Source of the DNA: VAZQ01 sp963841705
Lineage (GTDB): Bacteria > Pseudomonadota > Alphaproteobacteria > Rhizobiales > Xanthobacteraceae
Assembly (NCBI GenBank): GCA_963841705.1
Contig: CAWJDY010000018.1
Location: 182,275 to 246,274 of the forward strand
Reading direction: 5' to 3'
Length of the DNA: 64,000 nt
Of the stretch, positions 24,740 to 33,498 are shown piece by piece. The translations under genes were made by a program, and so were the position numbers. How positions within the stretch are numbered: the stretch's first letter is position 1; the number at the start of each line of letters is the position of its first letter. The notes beneath the pieces were generated by a model. That model saw nothing but the letters and a program-made list of their open reading frames with translations. It ran no database searches and was not told the origin of the DNA.

Positions 24740-25729
24740 CTCGATCACCTCGTCGGCCGTTTGCAGGAATGGCTCCGGGATGGTGAGGCCAAGCGCCTTC
24801 GCAGTCTTGAGATTGATGACGAGTTCGTATTTGGTCGGCTGCTGCACCGGCAGATCACTGGCTTTGGCACCTTTGAGGATACGATCGACATAGCCAGCAG
24901 CTTGCCGGAACATGTCAGCCTCGTCAGGTCCATACGAAATCAACCCGCCGTCCCTCGCAAAAAACGGAAAATAATACATTGCAGGCAGGCGGTATCGATC
25001 CACCAGCGCGATGATTGTTCGGCGATGAACCATGTTAAAGCTGTCTGGCATCGCAATCAGCCCGCTGTCTGGCTCGCGCGACAGAGTGCTGATGGCGCGT
25101 TCGATGTCGGCATCGTCATGGACCTCGACCACAATCGGCTCGACGGCGAAAGACGAAGCGGCTTTCTCAATCGCGTCCAAGTACAGTGAGTAATACGGCG
25201 CCGTCTTTGGATTGAAGATCGTGGTGACCCTCTTGAGGGTCGGCGCTATCTGTTTGAGAGCGCCCATCCACTTGGTACCCAACGAGAACTCGAATACGGC
25301 AAAGCCGGTTATATTTCCACCCGGATGTGCCAAGCTTGCGACAAGGCCTTGGCCAACCGGGTCGGTGACCGATAGGAATACGATGGGGATGGAACGGGTC
25401 TCCTGTTGTAGTGCTGCCACCGAAGGAGTTGCATAGCCGACCAGGATGTCGGGTGACAGCTCGACCAGCTCCTTTGCGAAAGTTCTGATGCGGCCGATAT
25501 CACCGCCCGCCCAGCGGTAATCGATCCGAAGATTGCGGCCTTCGGCCCACCCCAATTGCGTCAATCCCTCCCGGAACGCCGTGACCAGGCGCTGGGCTTC
25601 CAGATCGTTCTCGGAGAGGTTGATGAGCACGCCGACGCGCCGTATCCCGGCGGGCTGCTGCGCGCGCGCCGCGAGCGGCCACGCCGCCGCGCCGCCGAGT
25701 AGCGTGATGAACTCGCGGCGTCTCATCAT
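24737..25729 (-). CDS. ABC_sub_bind binding protein, third of tandem array
   Basis: A 330-aa PF04392 protein with leader MMRRREFITLLGGAAAWPL then AARAQQ, giving a periplasmic product. Characteristic segments are FREGLTQLGWAEGRNLRID, DILVGYATPSVAALQQET, IVFLSVTDPVGQGLVASLA, HPGGNITGFAVFEFSLGTKW, DGGLISYGPDEADMFRQAAG, LKGAKASDLPVQQPTK and C-terminus TADEVIE. Its ATG overlaps the stop of the preceding paralogue (ATGATG/TGA), so translation is coupled. It is closest in layout to the copy at 23097. The stop falls on the conserved hairpin next to intron copy D. The ligand is unknown and no transport partners are nearby. Confidence 0.93.
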   Translation of the reverse strand: MMRRREFITLLGGAAAWPLAARAQQPAGIRRVGVLINLSENDLEAQRLVTAFREGLTQLGWAEGRNLRIDYRWAGGDIGRIRTFAKELVELSPDILVGYATPSVAALQQETRSIPIVFLSVTDPVGQGLVASLAHPGGNITGFAVFEFSLGTKWMGALKQIAPTLKRVTTIFNPKTAPYYSLYLDAIEKAASSFAVEPIVVEVHDDADIERAISTLSREPDSGLIAMPDSFNMVHRRTIIALVDRYRLPAMYYFPFFARDGGLISYGPDEADMFRQAAGYVDRILKGAKASDLPVQQPTKYELVINLKTAKALGLTIPEPFLQTADEVIE

Positions 25730-26709
25730 TCGATCACGTCTTCGGCACGGGTAAGGAGCGTCGGCGGGACTTCGAGACCGAGCGCCTGAGCGGTCTTGAG
25801 ATTGATGAACAGCTCAATTTTCGTGGACTGCTGGACAGGCAGATCGGCCGGCTTTTCGCCCTTGAGAATCCGACCGGTATAGACGCCGACCCAACGAAAT
25901 GATTCCGTAAGACTGCCGCCATAGCTCATCAGGCCCCCAGCCGTCACGAACTCACGAAATCCGAAGATCGAAGGCACTGCGTGCTGGAGAGCCAGCGTGG
26001 CAAGCTGATGGCTCTGGCTGAAAAAGAATGAATCGGAGCGGATCACAAGCCCGCCCGCCCGCAGTCGGGTCACGCTTGCGAAGGCACTGTCGAAGTCCCG
26101 GTCAGTGCTGGCCTCCAGCACATGAAGCTGCAGCCCAAGACTGTGGGCCGCAGTTTGTAAGTCGCTCGATTGGGCCTTGGCAAGATTTGGACTGGTCGGA
26201 TTGATTAGCAGGGCCAATGAAGTGGCATTAGGCACCATCTCATGCAGCAGTTGCACCCACTTTTGCCCTACTTCCAAAGTCAGCGTGGTCGCGCCCGTGA
26301 GGTTACTGTCGGGTCGTCTCAGACTCGTGACAAGTCCGAGGTCGATCGGATCACCCGCGGTCAAGAAGACAATTGGAATTGTCTTAGTCGCTGCCTTTGC
26401 CGCCAGAACCGAGGGGGTGGTTGGCGCAACAATTACTGCCACTTGGCGACTAACAAGATCGGCCGTCAATGCCCGCAATTTGTCGTTACGGCCCTCGGTC
26501 CAGCGATATTCGATCGCCGCATTCTGGCCTTCGATAAAGCCAGTCGCTTTCAAGCCTAAACGGAACGCGCGCAACAGGACTGCCCACTGATCGGGCAACT
26601 CGCCACCCGCAAACCCAATCGTTGGCATCACCACCGGCTGCTGCGCACGCGCCGCGAGTGGCCACGTCGCCGCGCTGCCGAGAAGGGTGATGAACTCGCG
26701 CCGGTTCAT
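25726..26709 (-). CDS. ABC_sub_bind binding protein, second of tandem array
   Basis: A 327-aa PF04392 protein, leader MNRREFITLLGSAATWPLAA and RAQQ. Further on: LGLKATGFIEGQNAAIEYRW, IPIVFLTAGDPIDLGLVTSL, DSNLTGATTLTLEVGQKW, TAGGLMSYGGSLTESFRWVG, GRILKGEKPADLPVQQSTK, C-terminus TRAEDVIE. The start overlaps the previous gene's stop as ATGA and its own stop overlaps the next start, so three paralogues are translationally chained. The three differ widely in sequence, so the array is an old duplication or an assembly of different paralogues, not a recent amplification. Confidence 0.93.
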   Translation of the reverse strand: MNRREFITLLGSAATWPLAARAQQPVVMPTIGFAGGELPDQWAVLLRAFRLGLKATGFIEGQNAAIEYRWTEGRNDKLRALTADLVSRQVAVIVAPTTPSVLAAKAATKTIPIVFLTAGDPIDLGLVTSLRRPDSNLTGATTLTLEVGQKWVQLLHEMVPNATSLALLINPTSPNLAKAQSSDLQTAAHSLGLQLHVLEASTDRDFDSAFASVTRLRAGGLVIRSDSFFFSQSHQLATLALQHAVPSIFGFREFVTAGGLMSYGGSLTESFRWVGVYTGRILKGEKPADLPVQQSTKIELFINLKTAQALGLEVPPTLLTRAEDVIE

Positions 26710-27689
26710 TCGATGACCTCGTCGGCACGGGCAAGCAGGGTCGCGGGAATATCGATGCTTAGCGACTTCGCGGTTTTGAGATTGATCAGAAGGTGAAATT
26801 TTGTCGGCAGCATCACCGGCAACTCCGATGGCTTCTCACCTTTAATAATGCGCCCCACATAGTTGCCGGCTTGGCGGTAGGCATCTGGCCGGCTAGCGCC
26901 GTAACTCATGAGTCCGCCTGCTTCGGCCTGTTCACGATCCGCGAAGACCGTCGGCAGGGCGTGTCGGGCCATTAGGACAACCAGCTTGACGCGCTCAGTG
27001 AAGAAAAAAGGGTCGGAGCTTACGATGAGTGCGCCGATCTGCCGTTGCTCGACTGCTGCGAAGACATTGTCAATCTGAGCTTGGGTGCTGGCATGAAGAA
27101 TCTGAAATGCCTGCCCGATTGCTGCCGCTGCTTCCTGCACTGCAATCCCTTCCGAGACGCTCGGTGGATTCTCCGGATTCAGCAGCATTCCGATTATAGT
27201 CCCTTTGGCAATCAGTTCGCGCGCCACTTCCAATCGTTTGGTCACCAACCCTGTATTGTAAAAGCTCACGCCGGTGACGTTGCCGCCCGGACGGCTGAGG
27301 CGCGGAACTAATCCCGGTGCTATCGGATCGCCCCCGATCGCGAACACGATTGGGATCGTCGTTGTGGCGGCCTTCGCTGCCAATGCTGCGGGGGTCCCGC
27401 TGATCGCCGCAATCACCGCGACCTTTCGGCCGACCAAATCGGCGGATAGCCTCGGCAATCGATGGTAATCGCCCTCAGCCCAGCGGTATTCAATCGTGAT
27501 GTTTCGACCCTCGACAAAGCCCATCTCGTTAAGACCCTCGTGGAAGGCCGGCATGACGAAGATCAGGTCGCTGGGCGCCAGACTACTGAGAAATCCGATC
27601 ACCGGAATCGTCGGCTGCTGCGCATTCGCCGCGAGCGGCCAAGCTGCTGATGATCCAGCAATTCCCGCAATGAAATCGCGTCGCCGCAT
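26706..27689 (-). CDS. ABC_sub_bind binding protein, first of tandem array
   Basis: A 327-aa PF04392 protein from the ATG at 27689, which has GGGGAAGG just upstream; a start at 27713 would add eight unsupported residues. Leader MRRRDFIAGIAGSSAAWPL then AANAQQ. Segments: FVEGRNITIEYRWAEGDY, IPIVFAIGGDPIAPGLVPRL, RPGGNVTGVSFYNTGLVTK, EAGGLMSYGASRPDAYRQAG, GRIIKGEKPSELPVMLPTK, C-terminus ARADEVIE. It heads the chain 26706/26709 and 25726/25729. Expression probably starts in the 27.69-27.9 kb interval. Confidence 0.93.
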   Translation of the reverse strand: MRRRDFIAGIAGSSAAWPLAANAQQPTIPVIGFLSSLAPSDLIFVMPAFHEGLNEMGFVEGRNITIEYRWAEGDYHRLPRLSADLVGRKVAVIAAISGTPAALAAKAATTTIPIVFAIGGDPIAPGLVPRLSRPGGNVTGVSFYNTGLVTKRLEVARELIAKGTIIGMLLNPENPPSVSEGIAVQEAAAAIGQAFQILHASTQAQIDNVFAAVEQRQIGALIVSSDPFFFTERVKLVVLMARHALPTVFADREQAEAGGLMSYGASRPDAYRQAGNYVGRIIKGEKPSELPVMLPTKFHLLINLKTAKSLSIDIPATLLARADEVIE

Positions 27690-27823
27690 TGCCTTCCCCA
27701 GGCCTAGAAGCACGCCATGGTTGGCTTACAATTTTGGTCATCAAAGCAGGAATTTGCGACCAGCGAAATGGGGCTGAATGGTCTTTTGCGTTGCAGCAAT
27801 CCAATGCGGCGGATGTCGGCTGG

Positions 27824-27890
27824 GGGTCAAAACCCGAAGTTACCGCACTGCAACAGCAATGGCCGGTTCATCTCAGATAGCGGACATATC
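27824..27890 (+). repeat. 67-bp dispersed repeat, copy 1
   Basis: Begins GGGTCAAAACCCGAAGTTAC and ends CGGACATATC. A second copy of equal length at 39561-39627 differs at only a few positions. Both lie in intergenic sequence near phage-type genes. Confidence 0.7.
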
Positions 27891-27932
27891 GGAGGCGAAA
27901 TCACCTGCGCTGCCGACGTGACGGTTTGGCCG

Positions 27933-28550
27933 TTACGCGGCGGCGACGCTTACCCCGGCGAAAGGGCGGCTGATGCGCTGCACCGTGCCGGGATCGACGC
28001 CGAACCGGGCAGCGATCTTGCGCACGCCCTCTGTCCGTCCAGGCTTGTTCAGAGCCTCGCGGATGCGCGAGACCAGCGCCGGGGCCAGCGGAGGCCTGCC
28101 GAGACGCTTGCCCTCGCCCTTGGCCCGTTTTAGCCCAGCGCGGACTCGTTCCTGAATGATCGCGCGCTCGAACTCGGCAAACACGCCCATCATTTGAAAC
28201 ATCGCCTTGCCGGCCGGTGTAGTCGTATCGAGGCCCTGCTGATGCAGGAATAGGTCGATGCGCAGCGCGTGCAGCTCGGAGAGGAAGCCGACCAGGTCCT
28301 GCAGGCTGCGGCCGAGCCGATCGACCGACCACGCCATCACCATGTCGAATTGCCGCTTGGCAGCATCCCGGCACAGCCGATCGAATGCAGGGCGCTTGTC
28401 CCGGCCTTTGGCGCCACTGATGCCGTGGTCCTTGTAGACATGGACGATATCGCAACCCATGCGGCCCGCAACGTCACGGAGCTCGCGCTCCTGGTTGGCG
28501 GTGGTCTGGTCCAGGGTCGAGACCCGCAGATAGAGAACAGCACGTTTCAT
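27933..28550 (-). CDS. Serine recombinase (resolvase/invertase family)
   Basis: A 205-aa small serine recombinase. The catalytic serine is Ser11 in YLRVSTLDQTTANQEREL, with the conserved arginines in DKRPAFDRL and WSVDRLGRSLQDLVGFL, and the helix E region MMGVFAEFERAIIQERVRAGL. The C-terminal 45 residues are a helix-turn-helix (IAARFGVDPGTVQRISRPF). Family members resolve cointegrates, invert segments or move transposons. It lies upstream of a phage large terminase gene in the same direction; the 180 bp before it contain AT-rich sequence that could hold its recombination site. No transposon ends were found around it. Confidence 0.93.
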   Translation of the reverse strand: MKRAVLYLRVSTLDQTTANQERELRDVAGRMGCDIVHVYKDHGISGAKGRDKRPAFDRLCRDAAKRQFDMVMAWSVDRLGRSLQDLVGFLSELHALRIDLFLHQQGLDTTTPAGKAMFQMMGVFAEFERAIIQERVRAGLKRAKGEGKRLGRPPLAPALVSRIREALNKPGRTEGVRKIAARFGVDPGTVQRISRPFAGVSVAAA

Positions 28551-28733
28551 CGGAAAACCCTCCCGGTTTTGCTACCGGAGAGTGTACCACAACCGCATGG
28601 AAATACAGCCCTTTTTGCGTACATCAAATGGGATGGTGCGAAGGGGGCGTTTTTATTGAGTTTTGAGCAGTCGATTCCGATGGGGTTTATTCGTACACCC
28701 CGGGGACGGTGCCACCCGGCGCACGACACCCCC

Positions 28734-30497
28734 TTAGCAGGGGTAGAGGGCCTTGAGCCGGGGCCGGTGCATCACCGTCCCGATCTCGGCCTGATGCTGT
28801 TCCTCGTCGGTTTGCGCCAGCCCGACATCGCGCAGGTATTTCAAGCCTTGCGAAGCGCTGTCGGTCAGATCCGAAAATCGCCCGGCGGGAAACATGGACA
28901 TCTCTGTAATCACCAATTCGGCCCAGTCGCGATCTGGGGCATAGACCATCCCCTGCGAGAAGATCGGCTGCACTGCCAAGGCCCTCGCGAGCTTGTCTCC
29001 TTTGACCTGACATAGCTGAATGGCCCACGGATGGTATGCATACCGGTTGTGGAGCTCTTGCGCGGCTGAGATCCCCGACGCCTTGGCCTCAATGAGCAAC
29101 TTGTCAACCTTGCAGCGGGTGCAGGTGTCCGCCACCCATTCCATAAGCCCCCAGGTGTGCTCCGTGCGCTTTTTGTAGGCGGACGTGGTCTCCTGCGGTC
29201 CCTTGTCGATGCGCGGCCCGCTGAACGGCAAGTGCTTACGCCATGCGTGCACCAGCATGATCCGGCGCTTGCCTTCATGCTGATAGACGCCCCAGATCGT
29301 CAGGCCGCTCGGATCGTTTTGCTCTTTCGCCGTGAAGGCGCTGTCCAGAGAGGCGATGACATGGTCGAACGACGGAAACATGTTTTCTGGATCCTCGTAG
29401 TGTTGCCACCATGTTCGGTCGAAAATGCCGCCCTTTGCGGGCATAGGCGATTGTTGCAGGCGTCCAGACGCCATGTACGGCCCCAGCTCGGCCTTGATGC
29501 GCGCAATTTCCTTCGGTCCAAACCGTTCCGGCCACATGAGCCAGCCCTCGCGCTGCTCAAGCGCTCGAGCTGCTTCGGCATCGCGCGGCACTGGCGCGCC
29601 GCTGGCGTCCTTGATCAGGAGCGGCTCGTCGTCTTCACAACCGCGCGGATCTTCCCAGCCCAGCACCGTGCTGCAATGCCGCTGCCACTCGTATTCCATG
29701 GGGATTTGCAAATGGACCCAATCCGATGACCACTCGGATGAAAGGATCGCGCCGCTTACGTCCTCCTCGTGCAGGCGTTGCATGATGACGACTATGGCCG
29801 CCCGCTTCGGATCGTTTAGCCGCGTTGTGGAGATCTCGCGCCACCAATTGAGCGCCTGCAACCTTTCGGCTTCGCTCTCTGCGCCATGCAAATTGTGTGG
29901 ATCATCAACCAGGATGACATCACCGCCGATCCCGAGCAGCGAACCACGGGCAGAGGTGGAAATGCGGGAGCCGCCTTTGCTGGTGTCAAATTGCGTCTTG
30001 GTGTTCTGATCCAGCGTGATCGTGAAGTGCTTGCCCCAGCGCTTTTGGTACCACGGACTCAACAGTAAACGCCGGTGCTTGGTGCTGTTCTGCAGCGAAA
30101 GGTCGTCATTGTAGCTGCCACAGAGAAACCGAACCTGCGGCCCGCTGAGGTATGATTGCTCGCTGCGCGCCCAGGTCCAGGCCGGAAAGCATACGGAGGT
30201 CACCAGTGTCTTGCCGCACCTGGGCGGGAAGTTCACCAGCAGCTTCTTGATCTGGCCTTCCGTAACGGCCTGAAGGTGCTCGCACAGGGCATCGATCGCC
30301 CAGCATGCCTGAAACGCGGATGGATCAAGCGATAGCCACGCGCTCTCGACAAAGCTGATCAGGCTGCCTTCGAGCTCGGCTCGTTCCTCCGCCAGCGGCA
30401 GCCGTGCCCGCGCGATAACTTGAAGCGTCAGGCGCTCGCGTAGCGAAAGGTCCGACTGCAAAACTGCAGCGCCAGATAAGGCCGCTGTACCTGCCAT
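28734..30497 (-). CDS. Phage large terminase subunit
   Basis: A 587-aa terminase large subunit, the ATPase/nuclease motor that packages phage DNA. The N-terminal ATPase shows the Walker A-like NFPPRCGKT (residues 89-97), Walker B-like DVILVDDPH (about 200) and the coupling segment AAIVVIMQRLHEEDVSG. The C-terminal RNase H-like nuclease shows SLDSAFTAKEQND and KLLIEAKASG. Full length for the gp17-like family used by many prophages and gene transfer agents. Upstream lies only a remnant of a small terminase. No portal, capsid or tail genes occur in the window, so it belongs to a degraded prophage. Confidence 0.92.
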   Translation of the reverse strand: MAGTAALSGAAVLQSDLSLRERLTLQVIARARLPLAEERAELEGSLISFVESAWLSLDPSAFQACWAIDALCEHLQAVTEGQIKKLLVNFPPRCGKTLVTSVCFPAWTWARSEQSYLSGPQVRFLCGSYNDDLSLQNSTKHRRLLLSPWYQKRWGKHFTITLDQNTKTQFDTSKGGSRISTSARGSLLGIGGDVILVDDPHNLHGAESEAERLQALNWWREISTTRLNDPKRAAIVVIMQRLHEEDVSGAILSSEWSSDWVHLQIPMEYEWQRHCSTVLGWEDPRGCEDDEPLLIKDASGAPVPRDAEAARALEQREGWLMWPERFGPKEIARIKAELGPYMASGRLQQSPMPAKGGIFDRTWWQHYEDPENMFPSFDHVIASLDSAFTAKEQNDPSGLTIWGVYQHEGKRRIMLVHAWRKHLPFSGPRIDKGPQETTSAYKKRTEHTWGLMEWVADTCTRCKVDKLLIEAKASGISAAQELHNRYAYHPWAIQLCQVKGDKLARALAVQPIFSQGMVYAPDRDWAELVITEMSMFPAGRFSDLTDSASQGLKYLRDVGLAQTDEEQHQAEIGTVMHRPRLKALYPC

Positions 30498-30688
30498 GCT
30501 GCAACCTCAGCGATGGCTCCGTCCGCTCCTGGCTCAGGAACAATCAGGAGAAGGCCCCTGGCAGCGCGCCGGGGCGGGATGCGGATAGCGCGGGCGCCGC
30601 TGCTATCGGCTAGGGCTCGACCGCTTCTGGCTCAGGAGCGGGAACGCAAGTTTACATCAGACGCGACGCAGCCCGAGACGGGCCAAAT
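30498..30688. other. Gap between terminase genes
   Basis: Contains an imperfect direct repeat: CGCTCCTGGCTCAGGAACAA at about 30522 and CGCTTCTGGCTCAGGAGCGG at about 30620. No gene is apparent. Confidence 0.35.
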
Positions 30689-30937
30689 TCAATTGACGGA
30701 CCGGCTTGGCTGGCTCTGTCGATAGCTCTCAACATCGAGCTCACCCTTAGCCAGCGCCCGCAGCTCTTCGACGCTCAGCTTGTCCAGCCAGTCGAACTCG
30801 CCGGGCTGACCGCGTTCCGAGCGCTCAATGCGAATACCGGTCAGGACGCCAATTTCCTTGGTGGCGGCAACAGCGGCCGAATACTGGCCCGCTTTCATTG
30901 CACCCCTGCGCGCTTCCTCGGCCTTCTCAATAACGAT
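30689..30937 (-). pseudogene. Small-terminase C-terminal remnant
   Basis: The frame reads IVIEKAEEARRGAMKAGQYS, AVAATKEIGVLTGIRIERSE and WLDKLSVEELRALAKGE, matching the C-terminal region of small terminase subunits found immediately before large terminases. The first half of the gene is missing. A 69-aa frame from the ATG at 30898 is open and could be expressed, but it lacks the DNA-binding part. Confidence 0.6.
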
Positions 30938-30948
30938 CGATAATGCTC

Positions 30949-30977
30949 GACCCGTAGCTCATGAGTCCGCCGGCAGG
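30949..30977 (-). repeat. Scar of a binding-protein gene
   Basis: On the minus strand CCTGCCGGCGGACTCATGAG then CTACGGGTC encodes PAGGLMSYGS, the strongest signature of the ABC_sub_bind family, joined to the small-terminase remnant. The match is only ten codons. Confidence 0.4.
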
Positions 30978-31181
30978 ACGACAAGCGACAAGACAAGGGG
31001 TAGCCGACACCCCGGGTCTCCCGCGCCGGAAGCCTCTGCTCTGGCGCGTGATCCCGGCAAGGAACCATTAGCCGCCCAGGGCGTTGTAGCAGTTCAGGGC
31101 GTTCAGGTGCTGTCGTTGAGGACAAGGCGACAAGCATCAGGACGAGAAGCAACGACAGAGACCCAGGTTGTTTGACTGACT

Positions 31182-31216
31182 GAAGGCCCACGGTGCCACC
31201 CCCCACCTGGGCCTTC
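31182..31216 (+). terminator. Rho-independent-type terminator
   Basis: Perfect 9-bp stem GAAGGCCCA (31182-31190) and TGGGCCTTC (31208-31216) followed by TTCTATT. The gene it serves on the plus strand is not evident; 30990-31180 shows no recognisable coding sequence. Confidence 0.6.
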
Positions 31217-31288
31217 TTCTATTGCGCCGAGTTCACCGAGGTCGAGTAAGCGCTCAGACCGCCCCGCGCGTGGGGGCCGTGTGTTTCG

Positions 31289-31741
31289 ATGCAGTCAGCC
31301 AGGTCCTGTGCTTTTGTCACCTGGGATGACACCGTCGACATCGACCGACCGCCGATCAAGAACTGGAGCAAGGGGCGCATCACGTTGCTCGGCGACGCCG
31401 CCCATCCGATGCTGCAATACCTCGCTCAGGGTGCCTGCATGGCGATCGAAGATGCGGTCTGCCTCTCCAACCAGATCGAGGCGGCGAACGGAGACTATCC
31501 GGCGGCGTTCAGCAAATACCAGGACCTACGCTACCTGCGCACTGCGCGCGTGCAGATCATGGCGAAGGTCTACGGCGAGATCTATCACGCCAACGCGGTG
31601 GTGCGGGAGCTGCGCAACAAGGTGCTGAGGGAATGGGTCGGGGAAGGCGGCATCGACATGTCGTGGCTCTACGGCGAGCAGCCGGAGCTGCCGCAAGTCC
31701 GCAACGTTCCGCAGCCGCCGACCACGCGCCTCATGCCCTGA
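31289..31741 (+). pseudogene. C-terminal fragment of a flavin monooxygenase
   Basis: About 140 residues match the end of an FAD-dependent aromatic hydroxylase (PF01494, salicylate/3-hydroxybenzoate hydroxylase type). It has the second FAD motif GRITLLGDAAHPMLQYLAQG and then CMAIEDAVCLSNQIEAA, and ends PQPPTTRLMP. A full enzyme has about 400 residues; the N-terminal Rossmann GxGxxG part is absent, and sequence before about 31310 does not fit. It lies beside an IS66 fragment, and both could be parts of one deleted region. Confidence 0.8.
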
Positions 31742-31948
31742 ACAACGAAACGATCCGGGAGGGCCGTCGTTGGGACACGATGGCGCCAGTGTTGTCCCGC
31801 TGCCGAACACCGGCTATCGCGTATTGCTGCCGATTGCCTGCGTTGACGGGGCTCCTGTGCGACATCGGTTCACATTTTCGAGGACTGCCACTTTCGCCCT
31901 CGCAGCGTTACTTGCGCAGTCGGACGTGCCTTCGAGGCAGTTCGGAAG

Positions 31949-32437
31949 ATGGATGCCATCTTCATGCTGGAACGCTCGATCAACGGCTCCACTCCCGAGG
32001 AGCGCGTGGCCGCGCGCCGCAGAGACGTCGCACCGCTGGTGAATGATCTGATCGAGTGGATGAAACGCGAACGGGCCAAGCTCTCGCGCCACAACCAAGT
32101 GGCTAAAGCCATGGACTACATGCTCAAGCGCATCGACGTGTTCACGCGCTTCCTCCATGATGGCCGCATCTGCCTGAGCAACAACGCGGCCGAACGTGTG
32201 CTGCGCGGGATTGCCCTTGGGCGAAAGTCCTGGCTGTTCGCCGGCTCGGATCGCGGCGGCGAGCGCGCCGCGGTCATGCTGACGCTGATCCGAACGGCCA
32301 AGCTCAATGACATCGATCCCCAAGCCTGGCTCGCCGACGTGCTCGCCCGGATCAACGATCACGCCATCCACAGGCTCGACGAGCTTCTGCCGTGGAACTG
32401 GGCCGCCGAGATAGAGCATCGTAAAGTGGCGGCATGA
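31949..32437 (+). pseudogene. IS66 transposase C-terminal fragment
   Basis: The last 160 residues of an IS66-family TnpC transposase (usual length about 500-550): MLERSINGSTPEERVAARR, then VFTRFLHDGRICLSNNAAER, VLRGIALGRKSWLFAGSDRG, ERAAVMLTLIRTAKLNDIDP and WLADVLARINDHAIHRLDEL, including the final Glu of the DDE triad in NNAAER. The N-terminal zinc-finger and DDE parts are missing; some decayed sequence upstream to about 31925 still reads in the same sense. No IS66 terminal repeats or tnpA/tnpB genes are present. Confidence 0.88.
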
Positions 32438-33039
32438 ATGCCGACACCATCGCCCAACTCAGGATCACCCTCGCCGACGTCAAGCCCGCAGTCCTGCGCC
32501 GCGTCGAGGTGCCGTTCAACATCCGGCTCGACCGGCTGCACTTGACCATCCAGGCAGCGATGGGCTGGACCAACAGCCATCTCTATGAGATCCGCGCAGA
32601 CGGTGTCGGATGGAGCACGCCCTATCCCGATCAGGACTGGGCCGGCGACTTCCTCGATGCACGCAAGGCCAGGCTCGGCGACGTGCTCAAAGACGTCGGA
32701 ACGAAGATGCTGAAGTATCTCTATGACTTCGGCGACGGCTGGGAACACACGATCAAGGTCGAACGTTTGATCGATCCTGAACCGGGCGTTCTTTATCCGC
32801 GCTTGATCGAAGCCAAGGGCCGCTGCCCGCCAGAGGACGTCGGCGGTCCTTGGGGCTATGGCGAGTTCATCGAGGCCATCGCCGATCCCAAACATGAGCG
32901 CCATCGCGAACTCAAAGAATGGTTCGCCGACGACTTCAATCCCCATGTCGTCGACGTCGATTGGCTGGCCGAAGACGTCGCCGAACTCGGCCAGCGCTGG
33001 TCGCGCCAACCCGCCGTCAAGCGCCGCCGTCCCGCATAA
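32434..33039 (+). CDS. Plasmid pRiA4b ORF-3 family protein
   Basis: A 201-aa protein of the pRiA4b ORF-3-like family (PF07929). Family features are the opening QLRITLADVKPAVLRRVEVP, LHLTIQAAMGWTNSHLYEI, KYLYDFGDGWEHTIKVERL and CPPEDVGGPWGYGEFIEAI. The biochemical role is unknown. The ATG overlaps the IS66 transposase stop as ATGA, and the family is often found behind IS66 transposases in rhizobia, so it is probably a passenger gene of the element and not a host gene. It is intact although the transposase is not. Confidence 0.9.
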   Translation: MNADTIAQLRITLADVKPAVLRRVEVPFNIRLDRLHLTIQAAMGWTNSHLYEIRADGVGWSTPYPDQDWAGDFLDARKARLGDVLKDVGTKMLKYLYDFGDGWEHTIKVERLIDPEPGVLYPRLIEAKGRCPPEDVGGPWGYGEFIEAIADPKHERHRELKEWFADDFNPHVVDVDWLAEDVAELGQRWSRQPAVKRRRPA

Positions 33040-33306
33040 CCCGCGGTGCTCATCGGACGGTTACTCTGATCTTCCCATCTCTTATACCAAAGCACTACTA
33101 CCTCGCCCCCGATCGCCTAGTCCGCTCCATCTTACGTTCGAGCAGATTTTCTATGTGCATAATTGCCGCGGTAGAGACACGGCACTAGCTTTCAAGGCTA
33201 GAGACGGAAATTTAGGAGCTGAACTTCTCGGTCGGAGCCACACGTACAAAGAGAATCATCCACGAATTTAAAACGACCGCGAAATGCGTCAGTAGGAGAC
33301 AGACCC

Positions 33307-33498
33307 ATGACCAGCACCGAATACACCGCTAATTTGGCCCGGGCGTTCATGGCCGCAGAGATTGCCATGGCGTCGGTCAATAGCGGAGCCGCGATCGTCA
33401 CCCGCGCACGAGCCGAGAAACTGCTTGACGATTACTTCACCTGCCTCGAACAGGCGGTCCCCTGGACCGAGAATAATGCGCTGGACCGCCGGTCCTGA
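33307..33498 (+). CDS. Hypothetical small protein, 63 aa
   Basis: Not recognised. An acidic to neutral helical protein, MTSTEYTANLARAFMAAEIA then RARAEKLLDDYFTCLEQAVP. AGGAG lies nine bases before the ATG, which supports translation. It stands alone after the IS66-associated gene. Confidence 0.45.
   Translation: MTSTEYTANLARAFMAAEIAMASVNSGAAIVTRARAEKLLDDYFTCLEQAVPWTENNALDRRS

Noticed and set aside
28269..29015. 248-aa plus-strand frame
   Set aside because: Antisense to the serine recombinase and terminase ends.
33040..33306. Possible gene after the pRiA4b ORF-3 protein
   Set aside because: Only short frames without start context or composition bias; left as empty sequence.
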